64,000 nt of DNA from Hymenobacter properus (lineage in GTDB: Bacteria; Bacteroidota; Bacteroidia; Cytophagales; Hymenobacteraceae): assembly GCF_015694735.1 (NCBI RefSeq), contig NZ_JADQDP010000003.1, forward strand, positions 186,001 through 250,000, written 5' to 3'. The notes below the pieces were generated by a model. That model searched no databases. It was not told the origin of the DNA and was given only the letters and a program-made list of their open reading frames with translations. Position numbers and translations under genes: made by a program. Below, one piece after another: positions 51,913-60,656 of this stretch; position 1 is the stretch's first letter; each line of letters starts with the position of its first letter.

Positions 51913-53091
51913 TTACCGCAGCCGCTGCGCTGCTGCTTCCAGCGTGGCGGTTTCCTTCGCGAAGCAAAACCGAATTAGTCCCTCGTCATAACCGTCGTGG
52001 TAGAAGGCCGATACCGGGACCACGGCCACGCCCTTCTCACGGGCCAGAAACTGGGCAAAGGCCAGGTCACTGGCGGGCGAGAAGGCATCGTAGCGGGCCA
52101 GTTGGAAGTAGCCGCCGGGCACGGGCAGAAGGTCCCAGCCGCCGTCGAGCAGCAAGTGGCGGAACAAGTCGCGCTTTTCCTGGTAGAAGCCCGACAGGCC
52201 GCGGGCGTGAGCGTCGGTGGGGTCGGCTTCGAGGGCGTCGGCCAGGGCGTGCTGGGTGGGTGTGCTCACCGAAAAGGTGAGAAACTGGTGCACCCGGCGC
52301 ACCTCAGTGGTAAGCGCCGGCGGGGCGATGCAGTAGCCCACTTTCCAGCCCGTGGCGTGGTAGGTTTTGCCGAAGGACGAAAGCACGAAGCTGCGCTCCC
52401 GCAACGCCGGGTGCTGGCGGGCGCTCAGGCGCGGGGCGCCGTCGAACACCAGGTGCTCGTAAACTTCATCGCTCAGCACCAGAGCGTTGGTACCGTCCAG
52501 CAGTTTGGCCAGGGCGTCCCAGTCCTCGGCCGTGAACACGGCGCCGCTGGGGTTGTGGGGCGTGTTCACCATCACCAGCCGGGTGCGAGCCGACACCACC
52601 CGGCGCACGGCGTCCCAATCGGGCCGGAAATGCGGAGCCGGCAGGCGCACGTAGCGCGGCACCCCGCCCTGCAGCCGGATGGCCGGGCCGTACAAATCGT
52701 AGGCCGGCTCAAACACCAGTACCTCGTCGCCGGGGCGCACCACGGCGGCCAGCACCGCATAGAGCGCCTCGGTGGCGCCAGCCGTAACGGTGATTTCGGT
52801 GGCCGGGTCGGGCGCGGGCGCCTCTGGCTGCAGGCGGGCCACCTGGGCGGCAATGGCTTCGCGCAGGCGCGGCAGGCCGGGCATGGGCGCGTACTGGTGG
52901 TGGCCCGGCGTGCGGGCGTGGCGGGCCAGCGACTCCAGCAGCGCCTGCGGCGGGTCGTAGTCGGGGAAGCCCTGGGCCAGGTTGATGGCGCCGGTTTCCT
53001 GGGCCAGCGCCGTCATCTGGGAGAAGATGCTGACGCCGACATCGGGGAGTTTGGATTGCAGCGCCACGGCGGGTAGGGATGGTGCGTTCAT
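51913..53091 (-). CDS. Class I/II aminotransferase, methionine/kynurenine-glutamine type
   Basis: 392 aa from ATG 53091. PLP enzyme of fold type I, group Ialpha. The PLP lysine is K242 in SSFGKTYHATGWKVGYC. Other conserved positions are INLAQGFPDYDPPQALL, HHQYAPMPGLPRLREAIA, TAGATEALYAVLAAVVRPGD, FEPAYDLYGPAI, NTPHNPSGAVF and LSDEVYEHLVFD. These are typical of YbdL/KAT-type transaminases that use methionine, glutamine or aromatic amino acids with 2-oxoacids, producing ketoglutaramate that omega-amidase (49836-50618) would remove. Start choice: a longer frame adds only 14 non-conserved residues. Confidence 0.9.
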   Translation of the reverse strand: MNAPSLPAVALQSKLPDVGVSIFSQMTALAQETGAINLAQGFPDYDPPQALLESLARHARTPGHHQYAPMPGLPRLREAIAAQVARLQPEAPAPDPATEITVTAGATEALYAVLAAVVRPGDEVLVFEPAYDLYGPAIRLQGGVPRYVRLPAPHFRPDWDAVRRVVSARTRLVMVNTPHNPSGAVFTAEDWDALAKLLDGTNALVLSDEVYEHLVFDGAPRLSARQHPALRERSFVLSSFGKTYHATGWKVGYCIAPPALTTEVRRVHQFLTFSVSTPTQHALADALEADPTDAHARGLSGFYQEKRDLFRHLLLDGGWDLLPVPGGYFQLARYDAFSPASDLAFAQFLAREKGVAVVPVSAFYHDGYDEGLIRFCFAKETATLEAAAQRLR

Positions 53092-53204
53092 AGGCAAAGA
53101 AACAAGGACGGGGTTCGCAAATAAAGCACGCACGGTCGGGGCTCGCCAGCCAGATGCGCCAGCGGGCGCATTGTTTCAGCCTGCAATCATGAGCCCGCAG
53201 CCAC

Positions 53205-56200
53205 CTACAAATGAATGCGGAACGTGGTGCCCTCGCCCACGGCGCTGCTAACTTCCAGCCGGCCGCCGTGGATTTGCACGATGCGGTTCACCAGGTACAG
53301 GCCCATGCCGGTGCCCTCCACGTGGGTGTGGAAGCGGCGGAAGAGCTGAAACAGCTGGTTGCCATAGCGTTCCATGTCAATGCCCAGGCCGTTGTCCTGC
53401 ACGGTGAGGATGGGGCGGCCGCTCACTGCATCGGGCGTGCAGCTGAGGCGGACGACGGGCGCGCGCTTGGGGTCGGCGTACTTGAGTGAGTTGCTGAGGA
53501 GGTTGTAGAGCAGGCTTTGCAGGTTGGGCCGCACAAACGTGATGGTGGGGCAGGTGTCAAAATCGAGCTCGAAAGTGGCGCCGAGCTGCGTCACCTGGTC
53601 TTGCAGGCTGTTGATGATTTCGGCCGCCAGCGGGGCCAGGGCCACGGCTTCGGCGGGCACTTCCTGCTGCTGGCGCTGCCCGCGCACAATGGCCGTCAGG
53701 TCGTCGATGGTGCCAAAAATCTGGCCCAGCGCCCGCTCAAAGTAGCTGATGAGCTTGATGGCGTCGGGGTCGCGGAAGTAGGCCGTGCGCGTCAGCTCCT
53801 CAAAGATGCCGGCCATGTTGTTGATGGGTTGCTTGAGGTCGTGCGAGGCCGTGTACACGAAGTTGTCGAGGTCCTCGTTGGTGCGCAGCAGGCGGGCGTT
53901 CTGCTCCTCCAGCTGCTGCTGCACCTGCTTGAACTCGTGCACGTCGGTGTTGGCCCCCACCCACACGGCAATGGCGCCCTCCTTGTCCCGAATGGCCTCG
54001 GCCCGGGCCAGAAACCAGCGGTACTGGCCCTGCAGGTCGCGCCAACGGTGTTCGGCCTCGAAGGCCTCGCCGGTGGCCAGGCTGTGCTCCCAGCGGCGCA
54101 GGGTGCCGGGCAGGTCGTCGGGGTGAATAAACCGCTCCCAGCCCCAGTCCTGCAGCTCCTCGAAGGTGCCGCCCGTGAAGTCGTACCAGCGCTGGTTGTA
54201 GTAGCTCACCGCGCCGTCGGGGCGCGAGGTCCAGGCCATCTGGGGCAGGGTTTCGAGCAGCTGCTGGAAGCGCGTTTGGCTGGCCAGCACCTGCTCCTGC
54301 AGCAGGCGCTGCTGGTGCACGTCGGTGTTGGTGCCGTACCACTTCATCACCTGGCCGCCGGGCGCGCGGCGGGCCTGCGCCTGGCCCAGAAACCAGCGGT
54401 ACTCACCGTCGTAGCGGCGCAGGCGGAACTCGGCCTCGTAGTAGCGCTGCGTGGCAATGGCCTGCTCCCAGCGCTTTTGCATCGGGGCGCGGTCGTCGGG
54501 GTGCACAAATTCCAGCCAGTGGGCAGCCCCGTCTTTTTCCATGGCCTGGCCCACGTAGGCGGCCGTGCGGTGGTTGTAGAAATCCACCGTGCCGTCGGGC
54601 CGGGCCGTCCACACCTGCTGCGGAATGCTCTCGGCCTGAATGCGCAGCTCTTCCTCGCTTTCGCCGAGGCGGTTTTGTAGCTCGCGCAGCTCGGTCACGT
54701 CGGTATTGGTGCCAAACCAACGCAGCACAGCGCCGGTGGCCGCGTCCCGAATGGGCCGCGCCCGGCTCAGGAACCAGCGCATCTCGCCGTCGTGCCGTCG
54801 CAGCGGGAAAGTATCTTCCCAGGGCTCGCCCGATGCAATGGCCGCCTCGTAGCGCGCCTTGATGCCCTCCACCAGGGCGGGGTCGTGCACCCGCTGCCAG
54901 CCCCAGCCCTGCATAGCCTCAAAGTCGGAGCCGGTGTAGTCGTACCACTGCTGGTTATACCAGAAGATGTAGCCCGTGGCGTCGGCCATCCAAGCCAGCT
55001 GGGCCATGTTGTCGGCCAGGGTGGCGAAGTCGGCGCGGCTGCGGGTGAGCTGCTCGGTGCGCTCCTGCAGTTCATGCACCTCCACCGTGGCCGCGCTGAA
55101 GCCGGCCAGCTGCCCGGCGGCATCGGTGTAAGGCTGGGCTTTGGTGGTGAACCAGCGCAGCTCGCCGTCGCGCCGCCGCACCTGAAACGTGGCCTGCCAG
55201 CCCTGCCCTTGCGCCATGGCGGCCTGGGCCAGCGCCCCCACCCGGTGCCGGTCGGGGGCGGGCAGCACTTCCCACGCGTCGTTGGACGGGCCGTCGGAGG
55301 ACAGTCCGGTGTACTCGTAGAAGTACGGGTTGGTGTAGGTGATGTCGCCCTGCGGGTCGAAGTTGAAGATGAATACCGGCACCGAGGACGTGAGGGCGCG
55401 CACCTGCTCGTCGCGCCGGCGCATTTCGGTAGCCAGCTGCTCGGCTTGCTGACGCGCTTGCACGCGCACCGTCACGTCCTTCGAAAAGCTCAGCACGCTC
55501 TCCACCTCGCCGCGCTCGTTGCGCAGGGCCAGGTACGTCAGGTCCAGGTAGGTGAGGCTTTCGGGCTGGCCGGGGTTGCGCAAGCGCAAGGCCAGCTCCT
55601 GGCGCACCTGCGTTTCGCCGGTGTTGTATACGTGGTCCAGGAGCTTGGCCATGCCTTGCTCGGCCAGGTCGGGCAGCAGTTCGGCCACGGGCTCGCCCAG
55701 GCGGGCACGGTGGCCCACCAGCCGGGCATAGGCGGGGTTGAAGAAGGAATAGCGGTGCTCGGGCCCGGCCAGCGTGGCCACAAAGGCCGGCAGCTGTTCC
55801 AGAATCTGGCTGAGCTGCTGGTCTTTGGCCTGTAGCCGCTCCTGGGTTTCGTGCAGCTCGTGAATGTCGAGGTCGGAGCCGAACCACTGCCGCAGGCGGC
55901 CGGCGGCCTGGGCTTCTTCCAAGGGTTCGGGCACGCCCTGACTCACAAACCAGCGAAACTGGCCGTCGTGCCGGCGCAGGCGCAGCTCGTAGCGCCAGGG
56001 GGTACCGGCCTCCAAGGCAGCCGCGTACTCCGTTGCCACCCGAACATGGTCGGCCGGATGCACGCAAGCTTGCCAGGTCTGGTTCAGGTCGTCATCGGGG
56101 GTGGTGCCGGTGTAGGCATACCATTGCGGGCTCAGGTAGAGCACTTGCCCTTCCTGGTCGCTGATGAAAGTGATGGAAGGCAGGCTTTCGGTCACGCGGC

Positions 56201-57443
56201 GCAGGCGTTGGTCGGCGGCTCGGGCGTCGGCCTGCAGGGCCTCGTTACGCTGGCGGGCCAGCACCTGCGCGGTCACATCCATGCCATAGGCCAGCACGCT
56301 GGTACCATCCGCGTCGCGCAGGGGCACGTAGCCGTAGTCGTTGTAGCTCGTATGTAGCTCGCCGGTGGCGGGGTCAATCAGCTCGGTGGGCTCTTCGGTG
56401 CCAAAGTGCGGCTCGCCACTTTCCCGCACCCGGTTCAGCAGCTGCACGTAGCCCTGGGCGGCCACTTCGGGCAGGCTGTCGGCCACGCTGCGGCCTACTT
56501 CGGCCCGCGCCCCCATGGCTTCTTTGGCTTTGGCCGACAAAAAGCTAAAGGTCAGGTCCGGCCCCGTCATGGTGCTGATGGTAAGCGGCAGTTGGTCCAG
56601 AATGCGCTGCATGTGGCCCTGCTGCTGCTCCAGCTGCAGCTGGGCGCGGTGCTGGGCGTCTACGTCGGTGCAGGCCCCAAACCAGCGCCGCACCTGCCCG
56701 TGGGCCCCAAACTGCGCTATCACGTGCGACAAAAACCAGCGGTAGGCCCCGTCGGTCCCGCGCAGCCGAAATTCAATGTCGAACGGCTCGCCCGAAGCCA
56801 GGGCCTCGCCCCAGCGCGCGTACATGTTCGGCAGGTCGTCGGGATGAATGATTTCGTCCCACAAAGCCGTGCGCCCCGCTTCGTCCAACTGCACCACATC
56901 CTGGCCCGTGTAGTTGATAAATTGCTGGTTGGTGTACTCCACCTCCCCGTTGCCGGCGGTAATCCACACCAGCTGGGGCAGGTTTTCGGCCAGAAACCGG
57001 AATTGTTCGTGTTCCAGCTCGGCAGCCTGCCGGCTGCGCATCTGCTCCGTTACTTCAAGCAACCGCAGCAGCACGTAGCGGGCCGCGCCGGTGGCTGGGA
57101 CCGCCTGCAAGGAAGCTTCCCAATACCCACCCGGAGCGGGCTGGGGCGTAGTGGCCAGCCAGATGGGAGTCAGCGTCTGGGGAGTACCGTTCAGCGCAGC
57201 GGTCAGGCCAGCTTCCCAGGCCACGGGAGCCGCGAGCACCATACCGGCGCTTTCAATGGCTGTGTGCAAGAAGGCCAGGGGCTGGCCGGGCAGCGTGGCT
57301 GCGGCTTCGGCCGGAAGAAGACGGGCCAGGGCCGTGTTCAAAACCACCACGGTGCCATCGGAGGCCAGCACCGCGTGCGGGGCAGGCAGCGCGGCAAACA
57401 GCAGCTCAAAATCCAGAGCGGGCAGAACGGCGGGGGGAGGCAT
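53205..57443 (-). CDS. Histidine kinase with nine PAS domains
   Basis: 1412 aa, no membrane helix. Nine PAS domains run in series from the N-terminus to about residue 1180; recurring signatures are YTNQQFINYTGQD, YLSPQWYAYTG, YTNPYFYEYTG, WYNQQWYDYTG and YYNQRWYDFTG, many followed by PAC-type RWFLSRARPIRD and WFGTNTDV. The kinase core has the H box NFVYTASHDLKQPINNMAGI (His at about 1201), N box LLYNLLSNSLKYAD, G1 QDNGLGIDMERYG and G2 VEGTGMGLYLVNRIVQIHGG. There is no receiver domain and no adjacent response regulator. It is a cytoplasmic multi-input sensor, perhaps redox or light, but no cofactor Cys motif of LOV type is obvious. Confidence 0.93.
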   Translation of the reverse strand: MPPPAVLPALDFELLFAALPAPHAVLASDGTVVVLNTALARLLPAEAAATLPGQPLAFLHTAIESAGMVLAAPVAWEAGLTAALNGTPQTLTPIWLATTPQPAPGGYWEASLQAVPATGAARYVLLRLLEVTEQMRSRQAAELEHEQFRFLAENLPQLVWITAGNGEVEYTNQQFINYTGQDVVQLDEAGRTALWDEIIHPDDLPNMYARWGEALASGEPFDIEFRLRGTDGAYRWFLSHVIAQFGAHGQVRRWFGACTDVDAQHRAQLQLEQQQGHMQRILDQLPLTISTMTGPDLTFSFLSAKAKEAMGARAEVGRSVADSLPEVAAQGYVQLLNRVRESGEPHFGTEEPTELIDPATGELHTSYNDYGYVPLRDADGTSVLAYGMDVTAQVLARQRNEALQADARAADQRLRRVTESLPSITFISDQEGQVLYLSPQWYAYTGTTPDDDLNQTWQACVHPADHVRVATEYAAALEAGTPWRYELRLRRHDGQFRWFVSQGVPEPLEEAQAAGRLRQWFGSDLDIHELHETQERLQAKDQQLSQILEQLPAFVATLAGPEHRYSFFNPAYARLVGHRARLGEPVAELLPDLAEQGMAKLLDHVYNTGETQVRQELALRLRNPGQPESLTYLDLTYLALRNERGEVESVLSFSKDVTVRVQARQQAEQLATEMRRRDEQVRALTSSVPVFIFNFDPQGDITYTNPYFYEYTGLSSDGPSNDAWEVLPAPDRHRVGALAQAAMAQGQGWQATFQVRRRDGELRWFTTKAQPYTDAAGQLAGFSAATVEVHELQERTEQLTRSRADFATLADNMAQLAWMADATGYIFWYNQQWYDYTGSDFEAMQGWGWQRVHDPALVEGIKARYEAAIASGEPWEDTFPLRRHDGEMRWFLSRARPIRDAATGAVLRWFGTNTDVTELRELQNRLGESEEELRIQAESIPQQVWTARPDGTVDFYNHRTAAYVGQAMEKDGAAHWLEFVHPDDRAPMQKRWEQAIATQRYYEAEFRLRRYDGEYRWFLGQAQARRAPGGQVMKWYGTNTDVHQQRLLQEQVLASQTRFQQLLETLPQMAWTSRPDGAVSYYNQRWYDFTGGTFEELQDWGWERFIHPDDLPGTLRRWEHSLATGEAFEAEHRWRDLQGQYRWFLARAEAIRDKEGAIAVWVGANTDVHEFKQVQQQLEEQNARLLRTNEDLDNFVYTASHDLKQPINNMAGIFEELTRTAYFRDPDAIKLISYFERALGQIFGTIDDLTAIVRGQRQQQEVPAEAVALAPLAAEIINSLQDQVTQLGATFELDFDTCPTITFVRPNLQSLLYNLLSNSLKYADPKRAPVVRLSCTPDAVSGRPILTVQDNGLGIDMERYGNQLFQLFRRFHTHVEGTGMGLYLVNRIVQIHGGRLEVSSAVGEGTTFRIHL

Positions 57444-57530
57444 AGCAGGCAGAACTCGGCAACACGAAGCCGGTATATGCCGCTTCCGTTATCAAAGATA
57501 AGGCCCTGGCTGTGCCAAACCGACACGCCC

Positions 57531-57561
57531 AAAAAAGCCCCAACCAAAACGGCCGGGGCTT
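57531..57561 (-). terminator. Intrinsic terminator after msrA
   Basis: On the minus strand AGCCCC / GGGGCT pairs, followed by TTTTTTGGGC. It begins 34 bases after the msrA stop and lies upstream of the kinase gene. Confidence 0.75.
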
Positions 57562-57594
57562 GTGGGCTAAAGCCAGAACCAACGATACCAGCCG

Positions 57595-58269
57595 CTACAA
57601 TGGATTCTTCAAATCCTTGCGGAAGGCCCGCTGCACGTGCTCCACCTTGACGGCCGAGACGTGGGTGATGTAGGGGTTTTCGGGGTGCAGGCGGTAGTAG
57701 CCCTGATGGTAGTCCTCAGCGGGCCAGAACTTCTGGAACGGCACTACTTCGGTCACGATTTTACCGGGGTACTCCTTCGAGGCGTTGACGCGCGCAATGG
57801 TGGTTTCCAGGATTTTCTTTTCCTCGGGCGTGCGGTAGAAAGCGGCCGAGCGGTACTCGGGGCCCACGTCGTTGCCCTGGCGGTTGAGCTGGGTGGGGTC
57901 GTGCGAGGCGGTGAAGAAGATGTCGGCCAACTTCTGGTAGCTCACCACTTTGGGGTCGTAGTAAATCTGCACCGTTTCGGTGTGGCCGGTGGTTTTGTCG
58001 GCCACTTCCTCGTAGGTGGGGTTGGCCTTGGTGCCGCCGGCGTAGCCGCTCACCACCTGCTTCACCCCCTTGATTTCTTCAAAAGCCTCTTCCTGAGCCC
58101 AGAAGCAGCCGCCGGCAAACGTGGCCACGGCCAGGCCCGTGAGGTTGGTGGGCGCGAAACCGGCCGTGGAGCGCGGCGGGTTCTGCGCATCGGCCGGTTG
58201 CGGCGAGCCACAGGCCACGGCAAAAGCCAGCAGGCTGACGCTGGCGAAGGATTTCAGTCGGTTGTTCAT
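57595..58269 (-). CDS. msrA: Peptide methionine-S-sulfoxide reductase MsrA, lipoprotein
   Basis: 224 aa from ATG 58269. A lipoprotein signal (SVSLLAFAVAC, lipidated Cys20) places it in the envelope. The MsrA domain has catalytic C55 in ATFAGGCFWAQEEAFEEIKG, then VSGYAGGTKANPTYEEV, GHTETVQIYYDPKVVSYQKL, DPTQLNRQGNDVGPEYRSA and EDYHQGYY. No resolving cysteine is present near the C-terminus, so regeneration would need an external thiol or another mechanism. It repairs oxidised Met-S-sulfoxide in exported proteins. No MsrB is fused or adjacent. Confidence 0.95.
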   Translation of the reverse strand: MNNRLKSFASVSLLAFAVACGSPQPADAQNPPRSTAGFAPTNLTGLAVATFAGGCFWAQEEAFEEIKGVKQVVSGYAGGTKANPTYEEVADKTTGHTETVQIYYDPKVVSYQKLADIFFTASHDPTQLNRQGNDVGPEYRSAAFYRTPEEKKILETTIARVNASKEYPGKIVTEVVPFQKFWPAEDYHQGYYRLHPENPYITHVSAVKVEHVQRAFRKDLKNPL

Positions 58270-58629
58270 AAGAATGAGAGAAGTCGGGATGGCCCAAGCG
58301 GTGGGTTTCGGGCGGGTAGACGCGTCAGTGCCGCCGCCCTTACAAGCGCGTAGCGCAAGTCTATACGAAACAGAACCCTTCGCGGCTTGCGCCCCCCTGG
58401 GGCAGCAAGCTAATCCGGTAGCCGAAAGGCGGGCTGGAACAGAGCGCATTTCAGGCTGTTGAAATGTGCACCCAATGGCCACCTACGTATTTATTCAGGT
58501 TTATCAAAAGGCAAGCGAAATGTTTGCTTGGCACGACTACAGCGGAGCTATGCGGCCTATTTTAAGCAGACGCCACATCCTTCGCTACGTATTTGCCGTA
58601 GTAGGTCGATTGCCCTCTCAACGCCCGCT
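58270..58629. other. 360-bp intergenic region between divergent msrA and the SpoIIAA-like gene
   Basis: Both promoters should lie here. The sequence is GC-rich near msrA and AT-richer toward 58480-58600. Open frames extend from the flanking genes but have no family resemblance. I see no clear riboswitch or palindrome. Confidence 0.5.
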
Positions 58630-59028
58630 ATGTCCTTACAGACTTTACTCGAAGCCCCTCATATCACCATTAGTTACGACCACTCCGACCAGTGGCTACT
58701 GGCCGACTGGCACGGCGACCAAAACCTGGCCTCGGTGCAGCACGGCGCCCTCGAAATGCTGCGCCTGATGGGCCAGCAACGCAGCCACAAAGTACTGAAC
58801 GACAACACCCGCGTGACCAGTATGTGGAGCGAGGCTGCCGAGTGGGGCGGCCAGGTGTGGTTTCCGGCCATGACGGCCGCCGGCCTGCAATACTTCGCCT
58901 GGGTGTACTCGCCCAACGTTTACAGCCGCCTCTCCACCGACCTCACGCTGCAGTTCACCGGCACCGACCCGGTGGTGTCGACCTTCGACGACCTCGAAAC
59001 CGCCAAGGCCTGGCTGCGGGGGTTGTAA
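58630..59028 (+). CDS. SpoIIAA/STAS-like protein, paralogue 1
   Basis: 132 aa from ATG 58630. It has the length and pattern of SpoIIAA-like (STAS/SEC14-type) domain proteins: a beta-strand with W (DQWLLADWHGDQNLASVQHG), a helix (LEMLRLMGQQRSHKVLNDNT), the segment VWFPAMTAAGLQYFAWVYSP and the end FDDLETAKAWLRGL. No Ser-Asp phospho-acceptor like that of SpoIIAA anti-anti-sigma factors is evident. It is followed 33 nt later by a clear paralogue. Function is unknown; cytoplasmic. Confidence 0.75.
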   Translation: MSLQTLLEAPHITISYDHSDQWLLADWHGDQNLASVQHGALEMLRLMGQQRSHKVLNDNTRVTSMWSEAAEWGGQVWFPAMTAAGLQYFAWVYSPNVYSRLSTDLTLQFTGTDPVVSTFDDLETAKAWLRGL

Positions 59029-59061
59029 CTTGGCCATCCTTTCCGCCCCGCCTTTCTGCTC

Positions 59062-59481
59062 GTGAACCCCGCCGATACCCGTATTTTTCGCCGGCCCGAT
59101 GGCCACGTATTTCTCACCGCCACCCGCGACCGGGCCAACGGCTGGATTCATGCCCAGTGGAGCGGTGTGCAAACGCTGGAAACCATCCAGACCGGCGGCC
59201 TGGCCTACCTCGACATGCTGGCCGCCGAGCCCTGCCCCAAGCTGCTGAACGACCACCGCGAGCTGGTGGGCCGCTTCGTGGGGGCCAACGAGTGGATTGC
59301 TGAGGTTTGGACGCCGCGCATTATGCAGGCGGGGCTGCGCTATTTTGCGCAGGTGCTGGCGCCGGGCATCTTCGGCCAGCTCTCGATGCAGGACCTGCAC
59401 CAGCGCATCAGCGACCAGTTCGAAATCAAGATGTTCGACCGGCTCGAAGACGCCGAAGCCTGGCTGCGCAGCCTGCCGTAG
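59062..59481 (+). CDS. SpoIIAA/STAS-like protein, paralogue 2
   Basis: 139 aa from a GTG at 59062. It aligns with the preceding gene product along its whole length: GWIHAQWSGVQTLETIQTGG, PKLLNDHRELVG, EVWTPRIMQAGLRYFAQVLA and FDRLEDAEAWLRSLP match the corresponding blocks of paralogue 1. The pair probably arose by tandem duplication and is co-transcribed. No catalytic motif is visible. The next gene, 89 nt downstream, is the sphingolipid-desaturase homologue. Confidence 0.75.
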   Translation: MNPADTRIFRRPDGHVFLTATRDRANGWIHAQWSGVQTLETIQTGGLAYLDMLAAEPCPKLLNDHRELVGRFVGANEWIAEVWTPRIMQAGLRYFAQVLAPGIFGQLSMQDLHQRISDQFEIKMFDRLEDAEAWLRSLP

Positions 59482-59513
59482 GGCGGCGCGCACGGAGCGG
59501 AACCTATTTGCCG

Positions 59514-59521
59514 TATTTTTG
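59514..59521 (+). promoter_or_regulatory. Bacteroidetes -7 box (TATTTTTG) upstream of the desaturase
   Basis: TATTTTTG is an exact TAnnTTTG match ending 49 bases before the ATG at 59571. It suggests the desaturase has its own promoter. No obvious -33 TTG at proper spacing. Confidence 0.5.
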
Positions 59522-59570
59522 TCGATAGCCCGAAGCGCGGTTTCACTCCGCCGCGCCGGCTTGCTCTTCT

Positions 59571-60575
59571 ATGGCTTCCGCTCCCACCGCTTTTACCCTC
59601 GTAACGGCCACCGAGCCGCACCGCGTGCGCACCCGCCAAATCATCAAGGCCCACCCAGAGGTGAAGCAGTTGATGACGCGCAACCCCGCCACCTTTCTCA
59701 TCGGCTTGGGCTGCGTGCTGGCGCAGGTGGGCCTGGCCTACTTCCTGCGCAACCAAGCCTGGTACTGGACCATCCCGGTAGCTTACCTGGTAGGGGCATT
59801 TTTCTCGCACACGCTGTTTGTGGTCATTCACGAGGCGGCCCACAACCTGGTGTTTCGCGGGCTGTGGAAGAACGTGGCTACCGGCATTCTGGCCAATTTT
59901 CCGTCGGTGTTTCCCACGGCCATCAGCTTCAAAAATTTCCACATCAAGCACCACGTGTTCCAGGGCGTGCATGAGCTGGATGCCGACCTGCCCGACTGGT
60001 ACGAGGCCAAGCTGATTCGCAACTACAGCATCGGCAAGGCCATTTGGCTGTTTTTCTTCCCGGTGTTCCAGGTCATTCGCACGGCGCGCTGCCGCGAGGT
60101 AGCTACCATCGATAAGTATGTGGCGGCCAACATTGTGGCCCAGGTAGCCTTTGATGCCGCCATCGTCTATTTCTTCGGCTGGACGGCCCTGCTGTATTTG
60201 TTTTTGAGCTTCTGGTTTTCGGTGGGCCTGCACCCGCTGGGCGCCCGCTGGATTCAGGAGCACTACCTCACCCTCAGCCCCGAGCAGGAAACTTACTCCT
60301 ACTACGGCCGCCTGAACGGCATCAACATGAACGTGGGCTACCACAACGAGCACCACGACATGCCCAGCATTCCGTGGAACAACCTGCCCAAGCTCAAATC
60401 CGTGGCGCCCGAGTTCTACGAGCCGCTGCTGGCCCACACCAGCTACACCAAGCTTTTCTTCCGCTTCCTCTTCGACCAGGAAATTAGCCTCTACTCGCGC
60501 ATCACGCGCAAGGAGCGCGGCACGGCCACGCTCAAAGACCAGAGCGTGCCGGATAAGGAATTGCTTTCGGCCTAG
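59571..60575 (+). CDS. Dihydroceramide/sphingolipid Delta4-desaturase (DES1) homologue
   Basis: 334 aa, multi-pass membrane di-iron desaturase. His boxes: HEAAH (87-91), HIKHH (124-128) and HNEHH (258-262). The protein follows the eukaryotic DES1 family over its whole length: an N-terminal EPHRVRTRQIIKAHPEVKQL resembling the DES1 start, DADLPDWYEAKLIRN, GLHPLGARWIQEHYLTLSPE, QETYSYYGRLNGINMNVGYH, NEHHDMPSIPWNNLPKL and EFYEPLLAHTSYTK ... ISLYSRITR. DES1 introduces the 4,5-trans double bond in dihydroceramide. Many Bacteroidota make sphingolipids, so this enzyme may desaturate them, but substrate is inferred. Confidence 0.88.
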   Translation: MASAPTAFTLVTATEPHRVRTRQIIKAHPEVKQLMTRNPATFLIGLGCVLAQVGLAYFLRNQAWYWTIPVAYLVGAFFSHTLFVVIHEAAHNLVFRGLWKNVATGILANFPSVFPTAISFKNFHIKHHVFQGVHELDADLPDWYEAKLIRNYSIGKAIWLFFFPVFQVIRTARCREVATIDKYVAANIVAQVAFDAAIVYFFGWTALLYLFLSFWFSVGLHPLGARWIQEHYLTLSPEQETYSYYGRLNGINMNVGYHNEHHDMPSIPWNNLPKLKSVAPEFYEPLLAHTSYTKLFFRFLFDQEISLYSRITRKERGTATLKDQSVPDKELLSA

Positions 60576-60594
60576 CCCCTACCCTTTCTTAATG

Positions 60595-60625
60595 AAAAAA
60601 GGCGACCCGTTGGGTCGCCTTTTTC
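60595..60625. terminator. Bidirectional terminator between the desaturase and lipoprotein genes
   Basis: Stem AAAAAAGGCGACCC / GGGTCGCCTTTTT with a short loop (GTT), an A run left and T run right, between convergent genes. Confidence 0.85.
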
Positions 60626-60656
60626 GTTGTGGTGCCTGCCGCTCACACGCGCCCGC

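Noticed and set aside
58380..58450. Possible structured leader upstream of msrA
   Set aside because: I could not match it to TPP, SAM or cobalamin riboswitch cores, and no terminator or anti-terminator pairing is evident.
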